A stretch of 64,000 nt of DNA from Phycomyces blakesleeanus NRRL 1555(-) (GCF_001638985.1 NW_017265136.1:2710150-2774149); one strand, 5' to 3'. Numbered from the stretch's first letter, positions 36,574 through 50,343 are shown. The notes: generated by a model from the sequence alone, not told the origin. Numbers and translations are program-made.

Positions 36574-37839
36574 AAATATAAATATAAATATAAATAAATA
36601 AAGTGAAAATACACAACATTTATAACAACCAAAAAATAAGAATATCAGTATGTAAAATACAGTGTATTTCACAATCACACAACAAACAAAGTATATACAT
36701 ATACAGACACACACACACACAAATATATATATATATACATTGATGTACATATATGTTTATAATATATACATATATACATAAATATGTATGTATATGTATA
36801 TAAAAAAGTGTGTAGAGTGTTGGGTGCTGGATGTTGGGTATGGGTATGGGTGTGGGTGTAGAAAAAGAAGAACAAAAAAAAAAAGGTCTTTTTTGTCTTT
36901 TTTTGTCTTTTTTTTTTTTTTGCCTTGAACCCGTGCGCCTATTTTTGACCTCAAAATAGACTTTTTTTTTTATATATAATTTCTATTTTTATATATATTT
37001 CTATGTGTATATATATATACACAATTTTCTTATTTATCTTGATTGCCGTTCTTTTTGCCTTTTCTATTTCCTCGGTCAACCACACCTTACAACCTACACT
37101 TCTCCATACTCAAGACCACCAACTACACTCACATAAAGAAGACCCAAAGCAACAAAAGAATAAAACAAAAGGGATTCGTTACCATTACCATCATTACCAG
37201 CACTTTACTTCTTCGGCATTTCATCCGAATACACATTACATCTACCATACGCGTCAGAGAAAAGACCACACAAAGAAAGAAAAAGAAGAAGAAGAAGAGG
37301 AAAGAAACTTATTCTTAAGTCAAAATAACACAAAGAAGAAGAAGAAGAAGAAGAAGAAGAAGAAGAACAGCAAAAAAAGACAAAGACGAAGTTTATATAT
37401 TTAAATATATAAATACATACATACATACATACATACATACATACAATATACATACATTCAATATACATACATTCAATATACATACATTCAATATACATAC
37501 ATTCAATATACATACCTACACTTACATATAAAGATATATATATATATATTCTTAATTATTATTTCTAAAGAAAAAATATTCACTTAATACAACCCTACCT
37601 ACATATCAACATCACTCAAAAAAAAAAGTCCACCTATAAAACGCTATTTATACGCACCCACAAACGCACATTATATATATATATATATATTACCTTCAAA
37701 GGAAACAAAAAAAAAAGCCTTTTTTTTATATCACCATTTACTCTATTATTTAATTATTAATATCATTTACTATTACTATCACTATTACTATCACTACCTT
37801 CTTACTGTTGTAATTATTTTTCCCCAACTTGGCTGCATA
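36574..37839. other. microsatellite-rich spacer upstream of the acetyltransferase gene
   Basis: Holds ATAAATATAA repeats (36568-36600), (TA)n/(CA)n tracts, GAA repeats (about 37280-37370), CATA repeats (37415-37445), and five copies of a 15-bp unit ATTCAATATACATAC (about 37440-37515). Frames here are repeat translations. Pyrimidine-rich sequence and a long possible 5' UTR lead into the ATG at 37840. Confidence 0.6.
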
Positions 37840-38300
37840 ATGATGGGCTCACCCCGCACTCTGCCATCGGCTGATTCAACATTTGACAAGACGCATCCCA
37901 TTACAACCGACACTCCTTCTCTTCCAAGGTACGCCCAGCAAACCATCAGCCAAAAGCTCAAGACCACACAACAGATGCGCATGCCATTCGCACCAATGGG
38001 GCCTCTTACTCCACCACCAAATGACATGCCGCTTTTCACACGACCGAATGCCAAGAGACGATCGAGCGACCCCCAATCAAAATACGTCCAAACCGATTAT
38101 TCATTACCTCACAAAATGCGCGTTGTTTCGGGAAACGATCTCGGAACAGTAGCCATACCAGCACAATGGACGACGTTTCATGGTTCAACAGTCATTCATG
38201 ATCCAAAGAACTGTATGTTTAAGATGGTTTTAGACAACCATGGGAGTATAGGTTAGTTACAAAAAAAATTATATATATTATGTACATTTCAATTTATTCA

Positions 38301-38336
<36 letters not shown>

Positions 38337-38761
38337 CTGCCCTGTGTTATCTACCGACTAGATTCCAGGCCATTGTGGAATTTTATCACACAGTAAGTCT
38401 AGTCTAGTCCAGTCTAGTCCAGTCTAGTCCAGTCCAGTTCAGTCCAATAATGCTTTTATTATTTATTATTTGTTGGGACACAATATTAATATATATATAT
38501 ATTTCATTTATTTCTTGACGTCTATAGGAAATTCCAATTACATACAGGAATATGGGTATAGGTGACCGAATGGCACAAGAGGCATTTCTATGGTTGGAAA
38601 AATCCAATCGATTGATGATTCCAACATGCCCCTTTGTATTGCGGTACTTGGAGAGGCATTTCCAAGACCGAAGTGGCGGGAGCTGGGCTCATGTTGTACG
38701 CAGTGAGCAAGAAGGCATAGAGAAGCTGATGAAAGGATACGCATGTGCCAATGTAGAATAA
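37840..38761 (+). CDS. NATD1-like small GNAT acetyltransferase-fold protein
   Basis: Three exons (37840-38251, 38337-38392, 38528-38761) joined in phase; 233 aa. The N-terminal ~110 residues are Pro/Thr/Ser-rich and look disordered. The C-terminal ~120 residues form a compact domain: FKMVLDNHGSIAALCYLPTR and FQAIVEFYHTEIPITYRNMG as beta strands, then IGDRMAQEAFLWLEKSN and a LMIPTCPFVLRYLERH tail. The YRxxGIGxxxAxxA segment followed by TCPFVxRYLxxH is the hallmark of the YjdJ/NATD1 (COG2388) branch of GNAT-like proteins, whose substrates are poorly known. The typical R/Q-x-x-G-x-G/A acetyl-CoA loop is present as RNMGIG. Two neighbouring ATGs (37840, 37843) are equally possible starts. Intron 2 carries an AGTCTAGTCC repeat. 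Confidence 0.75.
38395..38447 (+). repeat. AGTCTAGTCC repeat inside an intron
   Basis: Intron 2 of the acetyltransferase gene begins, just after its GTAAGT donor, with about five copies of a 10-bp AGTCTAGTCC unit with variants. Confidence 0.85.
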
Positions 38762-41700
38762 GGGAAACTCCCATGAAACCAAAACAGAAAGAGAAAGAAG
38801 TAAGAAAAAAAAAATTAAGAGACAATCCCCCCAAAAAAAACCAGCAACAATGAAAAGTACATAAATCATGTATGCCTTTTCTTTACTTTCTCTTGCTCTT
38901 CATCTCTTTCTTTCATTATCTTGCATATTCACTGTAATGAACTGTACAAAAATGAATTCTCTCCTCACATCTCCCACCCCTCCCCTCACCTCACCTCTTT
39001 TCTTCCCCCTTTGACATTCAACACTCTATACACTTTACAAACTATATATATACACACACACACACACATTGTTAATATAAGATTATTTTTATTATTATTA
39101 TTATTTATTGAAAAAAAAAAAAAGATATTCGAATCAAGTTAGATAAATATACATGGTAGTCTATTACTACTTTCAATATTAAATTGAAAAATAATCACAC
39201 ACAAAAAGGGGAAGCTATTTTGTCAATTGATCTTATTGAACAAGGAGTTGTATATAAAAAGGAAAAAAAAAAAACCCCCCAAAAAAAATTAAGCACTCAA
39301 GTCTGGAACAGTTTCCACAGACAATGATTTTTTTTAAGAAAAATAATAATAGTTTTGTACTCTGCTGATTAAACAGGGAAATATTTCATCCACAGTAATA
39401 GCGCCAGAACCATTCCCAGGGGCGGAAAGGAGATAAAGAGAGAGAGAGAGAATAAAAATATGTATATCAATGGTTCACAAAAAGCCAACAAAGATGATAA
39501 AAGTTTTATTGATAATACAATGATTCAAAAGAAAAAAACGTGTTACTTTATTGTCATGGATTTGTTCTAGGCTTGATATGACATCTTGATCATTCAAGTC
39601 TCTTCCTTTGGTACAAGGAATCTTTTGTAGAACTAGCTGCCTTGACTCTCCACACCCCCCGATCACTTTTAGTAGCCATCATCTTTGAACTGTTTGATGT
39701 ATTTATGATGCTTAGGAAATTATGTTTTATTGGATATTATCTGCAACACCAACTATAAGAAACCGTAACCAATACATTTTCTTACTCTATAATAACGTCT
39801 TCAGCACTATCATAAAATTGAGCCTCCAACAAACACACACACAAAAGTGTCTAGCTCTTGATATTTTTCATTCTTCCCTAGGCCTGTAAAGCTTATACAA
39901 GTATGGATATCCAAATACTCGGGTTTCCTAAAAAAAAAATGAAAGTTCTAGCTCATTAGGATTGTTTCTATAACAAATCCTAATATTCTCACACACCTCT
40001 TTTACTTTATTTATTTAAAAAAAATGTATTTTGGGTTTATACACTTGTATTTTCTTTAATAAATAATAATACAACATAACTGCTCGAGACAGATGGTATT
40101 TATTGTAGTCAAGGTATAGGTCAAAAGAATGATTAAGCAAGAAAACCCATAAAAAACAAGAGTCTTAAAGGGCAAGTCAGCAAATCATTTACATTTATAT
40201 TCCTTATTTGTAAAGATGTCGCTCTTGCCGTGTCCTTGTAAAAAAGAAAAGAAAAAAAAACATCACAATTAACAAGGCATATTCCAAATCTACAGATTTC
40301 CCCTTTTTATTTTTCTATGATTTCCAACTCCGATCCTGTTTTGTAGATAGAACGCTAAAAAGTGTAACCCACACTATTTTATCAATCTGCCAAGCTATCT
40401 ATCTATCTATCTATCTATTATTTTGAATTTTATACCAAGAATACATTAGTAGCTGAACCTTTTTTTTTTAAGGACAAAAAGTTTGTATTCTAGATTTACC
40501 TTTACCCCAGATGGATCAAACGCCGTCAAACGACAATAAAGTAGTACAAATCTCATGACCAATATTATTTAATGAGAAAACAAAAGAAATATTCTAATGT
40601 ATCAAACAGCCAAGCAAGCAAGCAAAGGGCCATTCAAGCAAGTTAATTGGTCAATTGATTAATCAATCTTGATAATAATGAAAAGAAACTATCTTTGGAA
40701 ATTATAGAAATATCTATTCTATACCCAAGATTTATATTTATATTTATATTTATAGATGTAAATTGTTTCTATTCTATGGGATAGGTGCATCTTCACTATC
40801 CCTAGAACTTTTCTTTATTATTTATTTTTGGTTACAATAAGCATTTATTATAAAGTGAGCAAATTAACCTTCTTCTTTTTTCTGTATTTCATAAAAATAA
40901 AAACTGTGCATTTACAATCTAGACAACACAAATTTATGATTATCAACATAAATTCAATTATATATATAATATAAATAATTATCAAGCAATTAAAAATAGA
41001 TTCAACACAAAAAACTAATAACACACTTTTATAAAAGTTGCGTTTTACAAGTTGGGTCAATTGTACTTTTTTTTTTTTTTGTGTGTTTTTGTGTTTTTGT
41101 GAATTAATATAACAGACAGTGTAACAAAGCTAGAAAACTAAATAGAAAATAAGAAAGTCTTTAAACAGATATAGTTAATACACATTTGATCCTATTGTAC
41201 TAGATCAGATCAAATAAAGCAATACCAAGACCAAGACCAAGACCAATAGCACAGATATTCTAGATTAAATATACGTACATAATGTGTACTTGCATACCAT
41301 CATACCTATATACATATAAAGAAATATGTATGTATCTATTTTTTTTGACCGAAGAAAAGGAAAGCCGAGTCAATTACCTTTATATATTGATTTGATCAAA
41401 TCTAAATTTTGTGCCTAGAAGCGCAACTTTTCTTTCTTTTACACATCATCTATTTTTACCTGTTTGTCGAAGATTTGTATACAGATCTTAGTGTCTTGTT
41501 TCTTTTTTTTTTCTGTTAAATAAAAATCAAAGAACTAAAGCAAACTTATATATGTATATGCTTCTGCTGTATACAAGATGTAAACTCATGTGCTATTTTA
41601 ATGACGCAGAATTGTTCAGAATTAGTGTAAATAATGATTCAAAAGTCCACATAAAGAAATCAGTTACACCTCAATCAAATAAATAAAAATAAATAATTAA

Positions 41701-41803
41701 TTAATTAAACATAATAATTATAAAAAAAAAATCCCCTCATATAATGTTGTATTCCCTATTGTCTTTGTTCTTTTTTTTCATTTCTTCTTCTTCTTCTTCC
41801 TCA

Positions 41804-41842
<39 letters not shown>

Positions 41843-41854
41843 CTCGACATCTCG
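38762..41854. other. intergenic spacer, no gene seen
   Basis: About 3.1 kb of AT-rich sequence after the acetyltransferase gene. It holds CA and TTA tracts, TCTA repeats (about 40395-40419) and TATATT repeats (40735-40755). Short frames on either strand have no recognisable motif. The last ~100 bp, with TTC and (TA)n repeats (41782-41836), are the likely 5' UTR of the kinase gene. Confidence 0.55.
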
Positions 41855-43456
41855 ATGCCTCCATCAAATCCCAACATCAACACAGTTCCAAGTACGACAA
41901 ATGCACCCGAGACTGCCTCAAGGCGCTCATTGTCAAGGTCCGAAGAAAGACGGTCCATTAGACGCCAAGGAAGTGCACACAGCACCGCACCTTCTCAAGT
42001 CAACCGAAGCGACAGCACGAGAAAGAGTCAAGACAATAATGGCAACAGTGTTTCCCGGAAGTCATCCGAACGACGAGCTGTGATGCGCATACAAAACTAT
42101 GTAATCTACCGCAAGACTATTGGTGCCGGCAGTATGGGCAAAGTAAAACTAGCCGAGTGTTTGACCGACACTATTAAGCAAAAGGTAATTGATATTAATA
42201 TTTTGATATGTGGTATTATGATCTGTGTATTTATACATATATATAAATATTATTATTAATTTAAATTATTAAAATAATAATAATAGTAATCTTATTTAAT
42301 ATTACACTACACTACACTACACTACACTACACTACATTGTTGTATTTATTTATTGCTTTCTTGTTTTATGAACCTTTACTTAGTATGCGGTCAAAATTAT
42401 GCCCAAGATTGATCTAACATCACCTGCAGTCATTGGAGCACGCGTAAAGGATCCCAAGGATACACCAAAGGAAAGAGAACAACGTACAGTTCGAGAAATG
42501 GCTATTATGCATTTATTGCGCCACCCAAACATTTGTCAGCTTAAGGAATGGGTTTCAGAAGGAGATCAATATTACATGTTCCTTGAATATGTCGATGGCG
42601 GCCAATTGCTTGACTATATAATTAACCATGGAAAATTAAGAGAGAAACAGGCACGCAAATTCTCTCGACAGATCATTAGTGCTCTTGGTAAGGATTTCAA
42701 TTCCAATTCCAATTCTAGTTCTAGTTCTAAATTAATGCTGCTATCATTTGTCCTTTTTTTACTTCTTCTTTATTGTCACTCTTGTTCAAACATCTTTATT
42801 TATTTTCCTCTTATAAAACTGTTATCTGTGTGTAGATTACTGCCACCGAAATTCAATTGTACATCGAGGTTTGTAAGAGGAAATATCGGAGCGTGGCTGA
42901 ACCTTTATTATTATTACTTTCTTCATCTTCATTTTTTGGTGTGAAAAGAAAGTGATCTTAAACTCAGTCCACTCCACCACTTTCCATTTTTGGAATTGTT
43001 AATTTGTGTGTGTGTGTGTGTATATATATATATGTATTTTTATACTTATTTACATATATATATATTATATATTCGTAGACTTGAAGATAGAGAACATTCT
43101 CATAACCCGGGATGAAGACATCAAGATTATCGATTTCGGTCTCTCGAACCTTTACTCACCTTCTAGTCAACTCAGCACATTCTGCGGCTCATTGTACTTT
43201 GCAGCTCCTGAGTTACTACAAGCACGCCAGTACACAGGCCCAGAAGTAGATGTGTGGAGTTTTGGTGTGGTACTGTATGTGCTGGTCTGTGGTCGAGTTC
43301 CTTTTGACGACACAAGCTTACCAGCACTTCATGCAAAGATCAAATCAGGCATCGTAGACGACTATCCTGACCATCTCTCAAAAGGTACCAAAATACAATA
43401 CAATTATAATATAATATGGTGTTCTTTGTGTATTGTGGGATGATTGAATTAAATCA

Positions 43457-43489
<33 letters not shown>

Positions 43490-45381
43490 CTTACTTATTA
43501 TATATGTATCTAAACTCAAACAAACAATTTAATTCTCTTTATAGAATGTGTTGATCTGCTGTCTAGTCTGCTTGTAGTCGATCCAAAAAAGAGAGCCACT
43601 CTGTCAACCATCAGAGCCCACCCATGGATGAACAAGGGGTACGACGAACCGACCTCAAACCACCTTCCACACCGCTTACCCTTAAAGACAATCGACATGG
43701 AAATAGTCCAGGGAATGCACGGATTTGGCCTTGGAGACCCAAACGACATTCGCAGCAAATTAGAACGTTATATTTCTCTTTCTGAGTACCAGCAAGCGGC
43801 TACCAAGATTGACCAGAATTACCAAAAGCAGGCGGCCTCTCAAAACGAGGCCATTCGGCCAATCTGGAGACGCTCGCTGATCAGTAAAAAGAAGCGTCCG
43901 TCCCAAGACGACCCTCAGTCTCTGCCGGCAATGTACGACCCCTTGGTATCGATCTATTATCTTGTCAAGGAACGAAAGGAGTTTGAGGAAATGGCAGCCA
44001 AGCTGGCAATTCAGCAACAACGACAACAAGAGTTCCCGACATTTTCGTCTTCTAGTCTCAGTAGATCGTCATCTAGTCTCCAGAGCAAATCTCGCTATGA
44101 GTTGCCGGGCCTCATGCGTCGAAAGTCTGAACGTACACCGGCAACCAACCGTCTTAGTATGGTCGATGACAGTCTGCGGCCTCAGGGTACCGGAAACCAT
44201 CGACCACTCACTCGTTCCCGTAGTGAACGCACATCTGCGGCTCTCAAAGAAAACGCTACCCGATTATTTGGATCTGTTCGGTCTTCATCTCGCAACACAA
44301 CTGCCACCACAGTGTCTCGTCCAACTTCGGTAACAGTACCGGCGTCGACACAAGTGCCAGTACCAGTGCCAGTAAAATCATTGACAACTACAACTACAAC
44401 AACAAGAACAAGAACAGCCGAAAATATTCCATCCCAAGCACCTCCTTCGGCCACACTCTCGCCTTTTTCTTCCCTATCCACACCATCTTCCAAGAAACCA
44501 TCTCAATTCTGGTGGAAGTCTGATAATGCCGGACCACAGCGCAGTTCTTGGCGTCGTTTATCAGTCAGTAGACACGGATCTTCTCGCCGTTCTTTGAGTG
44601 ACCAAACCGAAAGTTCTGGAACTCCTTCAGATAAACCACCTGTTCCCCCACTACCAAAGATTCACACCAGTCAATCTGCAGAAATAGTTAAAGGTAAGTC
44701 ATTATATATATATATATATATATGCCATTGCCTTTATATGTATTATCATCTAATATATATATACATATATTTATTAAAAAAATATGTATAGAAAATACTA
44801 TATCTACAGGCCTTAAATACAGTAGCAACACTTCTTCTACAAATACAAGTTTCGAACGCTCGTCTCACCCAAAAAGTATATTCAATTTTAACCGTAAACA
44901 CCTATTCCGTCTCTCGCCTCAGCAATTAATGGAAGACCTGGCCAATATTCTGATGTCAATGAATGTCCGCACCCAACCCATAAAGGCCGAGCCGTTTTCA
45001 CTGTCATGCCAATGCGATTATCCTGAATGGCAAAAGTTTGTCCGTTGTCCGTCTCCGGACAGTGGGACCGGAAGTTTGGGAAGTCGTTTTGATGAATCTT
45101 CATCATCAGACCATAACAACAACCAAAACAACCAAAACAATAGTCAGATTCCGATAGCACTGAGTCCACTAGAACTTAACGTTGATCATAGTTATCGAAA
45201 AGAAACACTCAAATTTACCGTGATGATCTATCAAGCACGTTGGGCTGGTGGACGACTGGGAATAAAGGTCAAGGAAGCAGAGGTTCAGTCATCAAAGTCT
45301 GTGATATACCAGAATATCTATCACTCGATTCTTTATGAGCTTGAAAAGACTACCTTGGCAAGACATACTTCGACTAGCTAA
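41855..45381 (+). CDS. Ser/Thr protein kinase of the KIN1/KIN2 (PAR-1/MARK) family
   Basis: Six exons (41855-42184, 42384-42687, 42836-42868, 43079-43384, 43545-44693, 44792-45381) in phase; 903 aa. After a basic, Ser-rich N-terminus, the kinase domain (about 81-350) shows the glycine loop IGAGSMGKV, lysine in YAVKIM, the catalytic [26 protein letters not shown], and activation segment [15 protein letters not shown], characteristic of KIN1/2. A long Ser-rich linker follows. The C-terminal ~110 residues ([20 protein letters not shown]) form a KA1 domain that binds acidic phospholipids. KIN1/2 kinases act at the cell cortex in polarity, exocytosis and cell-wall/ER-stress control. The start at 41855 is preferred over an upstream in-frame ATG (41744) because the extra residues are encoded by TTC and (TA)n repeats. 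Exon 3 is only 33 nt and an intron interrupts the Asp codon of the HRD motif. Confidence 0.92.
42301..42338 (+). repeat. ACTAC pentamer repeat in kinase intron 1
   Basis: About seven ACACT/ACTAC pentamers in the first intron of the KIN1/2-type gene. Confidence 0.9.
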
Positions 45382-45472
45382 TGACTCTAATAACAATAAT
45401 AGTAATTAACATTGCCACTAACATTTAACATTTAACTTTATCATTAACCTTATCATTATCATTATCATTATC

Positions 45473-45516
<44 letters not shown>

Positions 45517-46337
45517 GAGTATCTATTTATTTAAAGAAGAAGAAGAATAATAGAAAAGCTTGATTTCTTTATCTTTATTACTACTATTACACATACATAC
45601 CTTATACGTATCTAATTTTATTTATATACATATATATATACATATCTACACTCATGTATACACTCGCACACATATACCTTATCTTATTCTTTTTCTTTTA
45701 ATACTATATTATATTATACTATATTGTATTAAATATATACATATATAATATTGCGAACCAGCCAAGCCGATGGAAAATCACATCTTGTAACCAGATCAAC
45801 ATCTTAAACTATTGCTGTATATTTTTCGTTCATATTTTTCTTATTGTTATTGCGATTTACTCATTTACCAATAAATATTCGCTATAAGTATCCAATTAAA
45901 TTCTTACACTGAATCAACACAAATATTTGATTGGTGGACAAGCAAATAATTCCTTTCTTTTTCTTTTTTTTTTTTGGGTATCTATGCAGTGTGGGTTTGT
46001 GAGTGTACTTTGAAGACCAAAAAAAAAAAAAAAAAGGGAGAAAATCAAATTGATCGAATTATTCTTATATACACATGTATATAAGTGTTCAATTGAGCAT
46101 TTACTATTATCATTTTGATAAAGATTCATACTAGAATTCATTATAAAAGTCTTTATTTTTTTTGCTTTGTAAAATAAAAATACAAAAAGTATAATATAAA
46201 ACTCACTTATGTGACTGTGATCCAGAAAAAAAACTAGTACAAAGATAGTGAAGATTAAACCCCTTCAAAGCTTCCTTTTTTTTTTCTCTCTCTCTCTCTC
46301 TTTCCCGCAACTAAAGCCGAGAATAATACATAATACC
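45382..46337. other. intergenic spacer with ATTATC repeats
   Basis: A long CATTAT/ATTATC hexamer array lies at about 45440-45515 in the kinase 3' region. Further (CATA)n and (TA)n tracts follow. CT repeats at about 46285-46300 lie just upstream of the phosphorylase start. No gene seen. Confidence 0.6.
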
Positions 46338-47344
46338 ATGGTTGTGACTGAGCACCACGATGTCAAGATTGCCGTTATCGGTGGATCTGGTCTTTACAAC
46401 CTTGAAGGTCTTGAGCTTGTCGAGGAAGTTAACCCCGAGACTGTAAGTAAATAAATTCATTGATTGATATGTGTATTGATTACCTCAGCAACACACACAC
46501 GCATACAACTTTTTTTTTATTAACAAATATCCAAAAAAAAAATTAGCCTTGGGGATTCCCTAGTGACAAGATCATCATCTCCAAGTTGCCCAGTGGCACC
46601 AAGATTGCTTTCTTGCCTCGTCATGGCCGTGGTCATTACCTGACTCCCACCGAAGTCCCTGTGCGCGCCAACATTGCTGCGCTCAAGCACCTCGGTGTCG
46701 AGGCCATCCTGGCCTTCTCTGCTGTCGGTTCCTTGCGCGAGGAGATCCCTCCTTGCGACTTTGTCTTGCCTGACCAGCTGATTGACCGCACTCGTGGACT
46801 TCGCGAGGCCACTTACTTTGGCAATGGTGTTGTTGCGCATGCCGGCTTTGCGGATCCCTTCCACGCCGGTATTGCCGAGCTTGTCTATGCCCACAAGGAC
46901 ATCCTTGACTTTGGCGCCAAGCTGCACAACAAGAAAACCGCGGTCTGCATGGAGGGACCTGCGTTCTCGACTCGCGCCGAGTCTCACATGTACCGCTCCT
47001 GGGGAGCCGACATCATCAACATGTCTGCCTTGCCCGAGTCCAAGCTGGCCCGCGAGGCCGAGATTGCTTACCAGATGGTCTGTATGTCGACTGACTATGA
47101 CTGCTGGCGCGTCGAGGAAGAGGCCGTCACGGTCGAGACTGTGATGCAAAACATGGTCAACAACGGTGCCAATGCAAAGAAGCTCCTGATGGCCGTCTTG
47201 CCAGCCCTGGACAAGGCTGTGCGTGAGAACACTCTCAAGCCTGACCTCAAGGGTAGCATGAAGTTCTCTGGCATGACTGCTAAGGAGAAGAGAAATCCCG
47301 AGACCGTCAAGAAGCTTGACTACATTCTTCCCGGTTATTATTAA
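46338..47344 (+). CDS. MEU1: S-methyl-5'-thioadenosine phosphorylase (MTAP)
   Basis: Two exons (46338-46442, 46547-47344), 300 aa, the usual size for the family. It cleaves 5'-methylthioadenosine, the by-product of polyamine synthesis, with phosphate to give adenine and methylthioribose-1-phosphate (methionine salvage, cytosol). Motifs: IAVIGGSGLYNLEGLE at the N-terminus, FLPRHGRGHYLTPTEVPVRA for phosphate/ribose contacts, and the purine/methylthio pocket CMEGPAFSTRAESHMYRSWG and INMSALPESKLAREAEIAY, ending with CMSTDYDCW. The methylthioadenosine-type rather than purine-nucleoside-type residues fit MTAP. Codon use is much more GC-rich at third positions than in the neighbouring genes, a sign of high expression. 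The minus-strand frame at 47149-46520 is a shadow of this bias. The name follows yeast MEU1. Confidence 0.95.
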
Positions 47345-48154
47345 AAAAAAAAGAAGTTAAAAAGAAAATGAATAAGAAGAAAAAGTGTACGATTGATTTG
47401 TATATTTCTTTCTTTCTTTTTGTAAACATGAATTGACTTTAGTCAAGAAAACATCGATTCATCCATTCATTCATTCATCTATCCATTCTTACCTATCTCT
47501 GTGTATGTGTATTTGAGTGGACGTGTAAAATTTATATATATATATATTTATAACAGTGATAGTAATAAAATATTAAAGAAAGAAGGAAAGAACCTCTTGT
47601 AGGTTGTCTTTTTTTTTTCTATGTATTTTCTTTGTCTTTGTCTTATTTTATATATAAACAAATTGGAATGGAATGGAATGTAATACAAAGAGGTGTATAC
47701 ATATGATGTATGTATGTGAATATACGTGCGTGTTATAAGTGCAGACTTCTTTCAAGTATATGATAAGTGTGTATTTGTAATTTTTATTGCGAACAATTTT
47801 AGTTACATTCAAAAAATAAGGTAAGGTAAGGTAAGGTAAGGTAAGCTGGTGTGGAGGTGAGTAAAAATGGTGTGAGTTATATAGAAAATAAATATATAAC
47901 CAATATAATATCTTTGACATCTTCTACGGCCGTTGAGCGCTGCTGAACGGCTTTAATCTCTCGATACTTTTTTTCTTTAGAAGAAAAGACTATTGCTAAT
48001 AAACATATCCAATGTAGTTGCTCTCTCTGCGTGTGTTTGTTTGAATAATAATAATAATAGTAGTAAAAAAAAATTCAACTATGACCCATTTCATGTGTCC
48101 TTCTTTTGTTTTTGTTTTTTATCTTTCTTTAGGTTGGTTTGTTGATTTGGTGCT
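47345..48154. other. convergent 3' spacer
   Basis: Between the MTAP and RING/RRM genes, which converge. GGTAA pentamers lie at about 47820-47844. Further TA-rich repeats flank them. No coding frame supported. Confidence 0.6.
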
Positions 48155-49548
48155 CTAAACAGCCAGAGTGTCCGCCGGGCTGTTGTTCTCTTCCACAGGT
48201 GGATCTTCTATCAGAGAAGATGACGAAGATGAAGACGACGTGAAAGGAGGTGGCGTTTTCCATATGTCACTTGTCGTACTGGCAGGCATGTACGAGGTTG
48301 CCCAAGGCGACAGTCGGGTTGTTTTCAAAGGTGTCTTCTTTTGTACGGCTGTGGAAGGGTGTACCGGAACACTATCGAGTCGAGAATACAGCGTTTGATC
48401 AGATTCTCCAAACAATTCATACGAAGTCATGGATTCTGTAAACGGGTCCGAGAACAACGGCAGCTCTACTGTTCTGTCCTCGTTCTTATTTTCATTCCCA
48501 TCCTCTGGTGCTTCATCTCCTTCATCTTCTTCTTCTTCTTCTTCTTTATCTTCTGCTTCTGATTTTGCTTTTTTTTCTATTTTTGTTTCGACTTCTACTT
48601 CTGCTACTGTTTCTGCTACTGCTACCGCTACTGCTTTTGTTTTCGCTTTTGTTTTTGTTTTTGATTTCTTTGTTGTTTTTGCTTCTGTTTCTGGTTGTTT
48701 TGTTTCAGGCGTGGTGCGGCAAAATCGCTGAAAGTCACACAAAAAGGCAGTTAAGCCAGGTGTGCCACAAGGCTTCTCAGAGTCATCTCGCCAGACTAAA
48801 GGGTCCCGCAAGGAATTGCCTGCGCTATTGAATAAAGGCCTGTTGATTCCAGGCTTACTGTCGTGTAGCTGATTGCCAACAACACCGACACCGTTGACAC
48901 CACCAGGGCTAGACAATAATGATAGGGAACCTGCTTCAAAGGCAGATTTTGAACGTGCCAAATGGGCCTAGAAGCAAACATATCCCAACAAAGAAGATAA
49001 ATGTTAGTTTTGTATTATTTTATTTCATTTATAGTGAGCAGTTTTTTTATATATAAAAGAAAAAAATGAAAGTAATATAAATAATACATACATGTCCATC
49101 GTGAATAGTCTGAGGTTGGGCAAATGAAAGACGAGGCTTGGGCGCAAAATAATCATATTGTGGTGCGTTTGACATTGATTGAGTTGGAAAATTGGGAAAG
49201 TATTCACCAGTTGGAGTGTTGAAGAGTGGAGAGGTGGTTGAGGTCGAAAGACTGGGCGTGAGTACATTGACAGGTGGCCAGATTACATGGTAGAGATCGA
49301 CAGGGCATTCCATACGAGCATTTTGAAGTAGTGTCAACTTTTGACGTTCGGTAAATGCAGGGCACATCAATCCTGCTCTCGTCAGGCGTTCCAATAAGGT
49401 AGGATCAATATGAACATAATCCTTTGACAAATGAGCCCGAAGAGATTCTTTTTTTTATATGAAATTGCACACCCACATACACACATAGATGCATACGTTA
49501 GTACATGCAATAGGTAATAATATGTAAAGAAAATAATTGACAGAAATT

Positions 49549-49581
<33 letters not shown>

Positions 49582-50300
49582 TAAGGGTAATTTGTATACA
49601 TATATTTACCAATTGATAATTTAAGCATTTCAAAAATGTGATCTCTGTGCATGGTTGATATCAAGTAGGACTGGTGCCATGGGTATTTTGCAATGACACT
49701 AATGATATTTTCAAAAGGACGTTCTGCACACTTGCGAGAGAAATGAAGCTATCATTAATTCCCAACACACACACACACACGCACGCACACACGCACGCAC
49801 GCACGCACAAATTCAATAATGATAATGATAATGATAATGATAATGATAATGATAATTATAGTAATAGTAATAATTCATTTCAAATGTAAAGTTATTGAAT
49901 TAGTGTTTGGTATTTTCTTTCAAAGAAAATTTTTTCTTTTGCTTTTTTTTTGTACCTTGTAATTTTTGCAGACTACCAGCAATGAATTGATTTCTTCACG
50001 TGTGATGAAAGGTGGACATGTCATCCCACCTCCTCCTGCTGCTGTGGACATTGACTTGACTACATCTGAAGCAGGCGGAATAGCCGATATTCCACAAAAT
50101 TTACCTCGCCATTTAGAAAACACAATTGATAAGAGTTCATCTTGAGTGCATTCTGTTGCTGTCACCACACGTCCCTTGAGAGGTTTTTGGTTTCGAGTAT
50201 CGATGGCACGTCTAAGGTCAGCCGTAGACACAAATTCGACATATGCATCTGACAAAGTTTTTCCTGTTGTACGGTCCATCATGATCTACATACAGAAGTG

Positions 50301-50343
<43 letters not shown>

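Noticed and set aside
41744..41854. Upstream in-frame ATG for the kinase
   Set aside because: Adds residues encoded only by TTC and (TA)n repeats; ATG 41855 gives a sensible start.
46520..47149. 209-codon minus-strand frame
   Set aside because: It is exactly antisense to the clear MTAP exon and arises from its biased third positions.
47820..47844. GGTAA array as telomere-like sequence
   Set aside because: Unit does not match fungal TTAGGG-type telomeres and it is short and internal.
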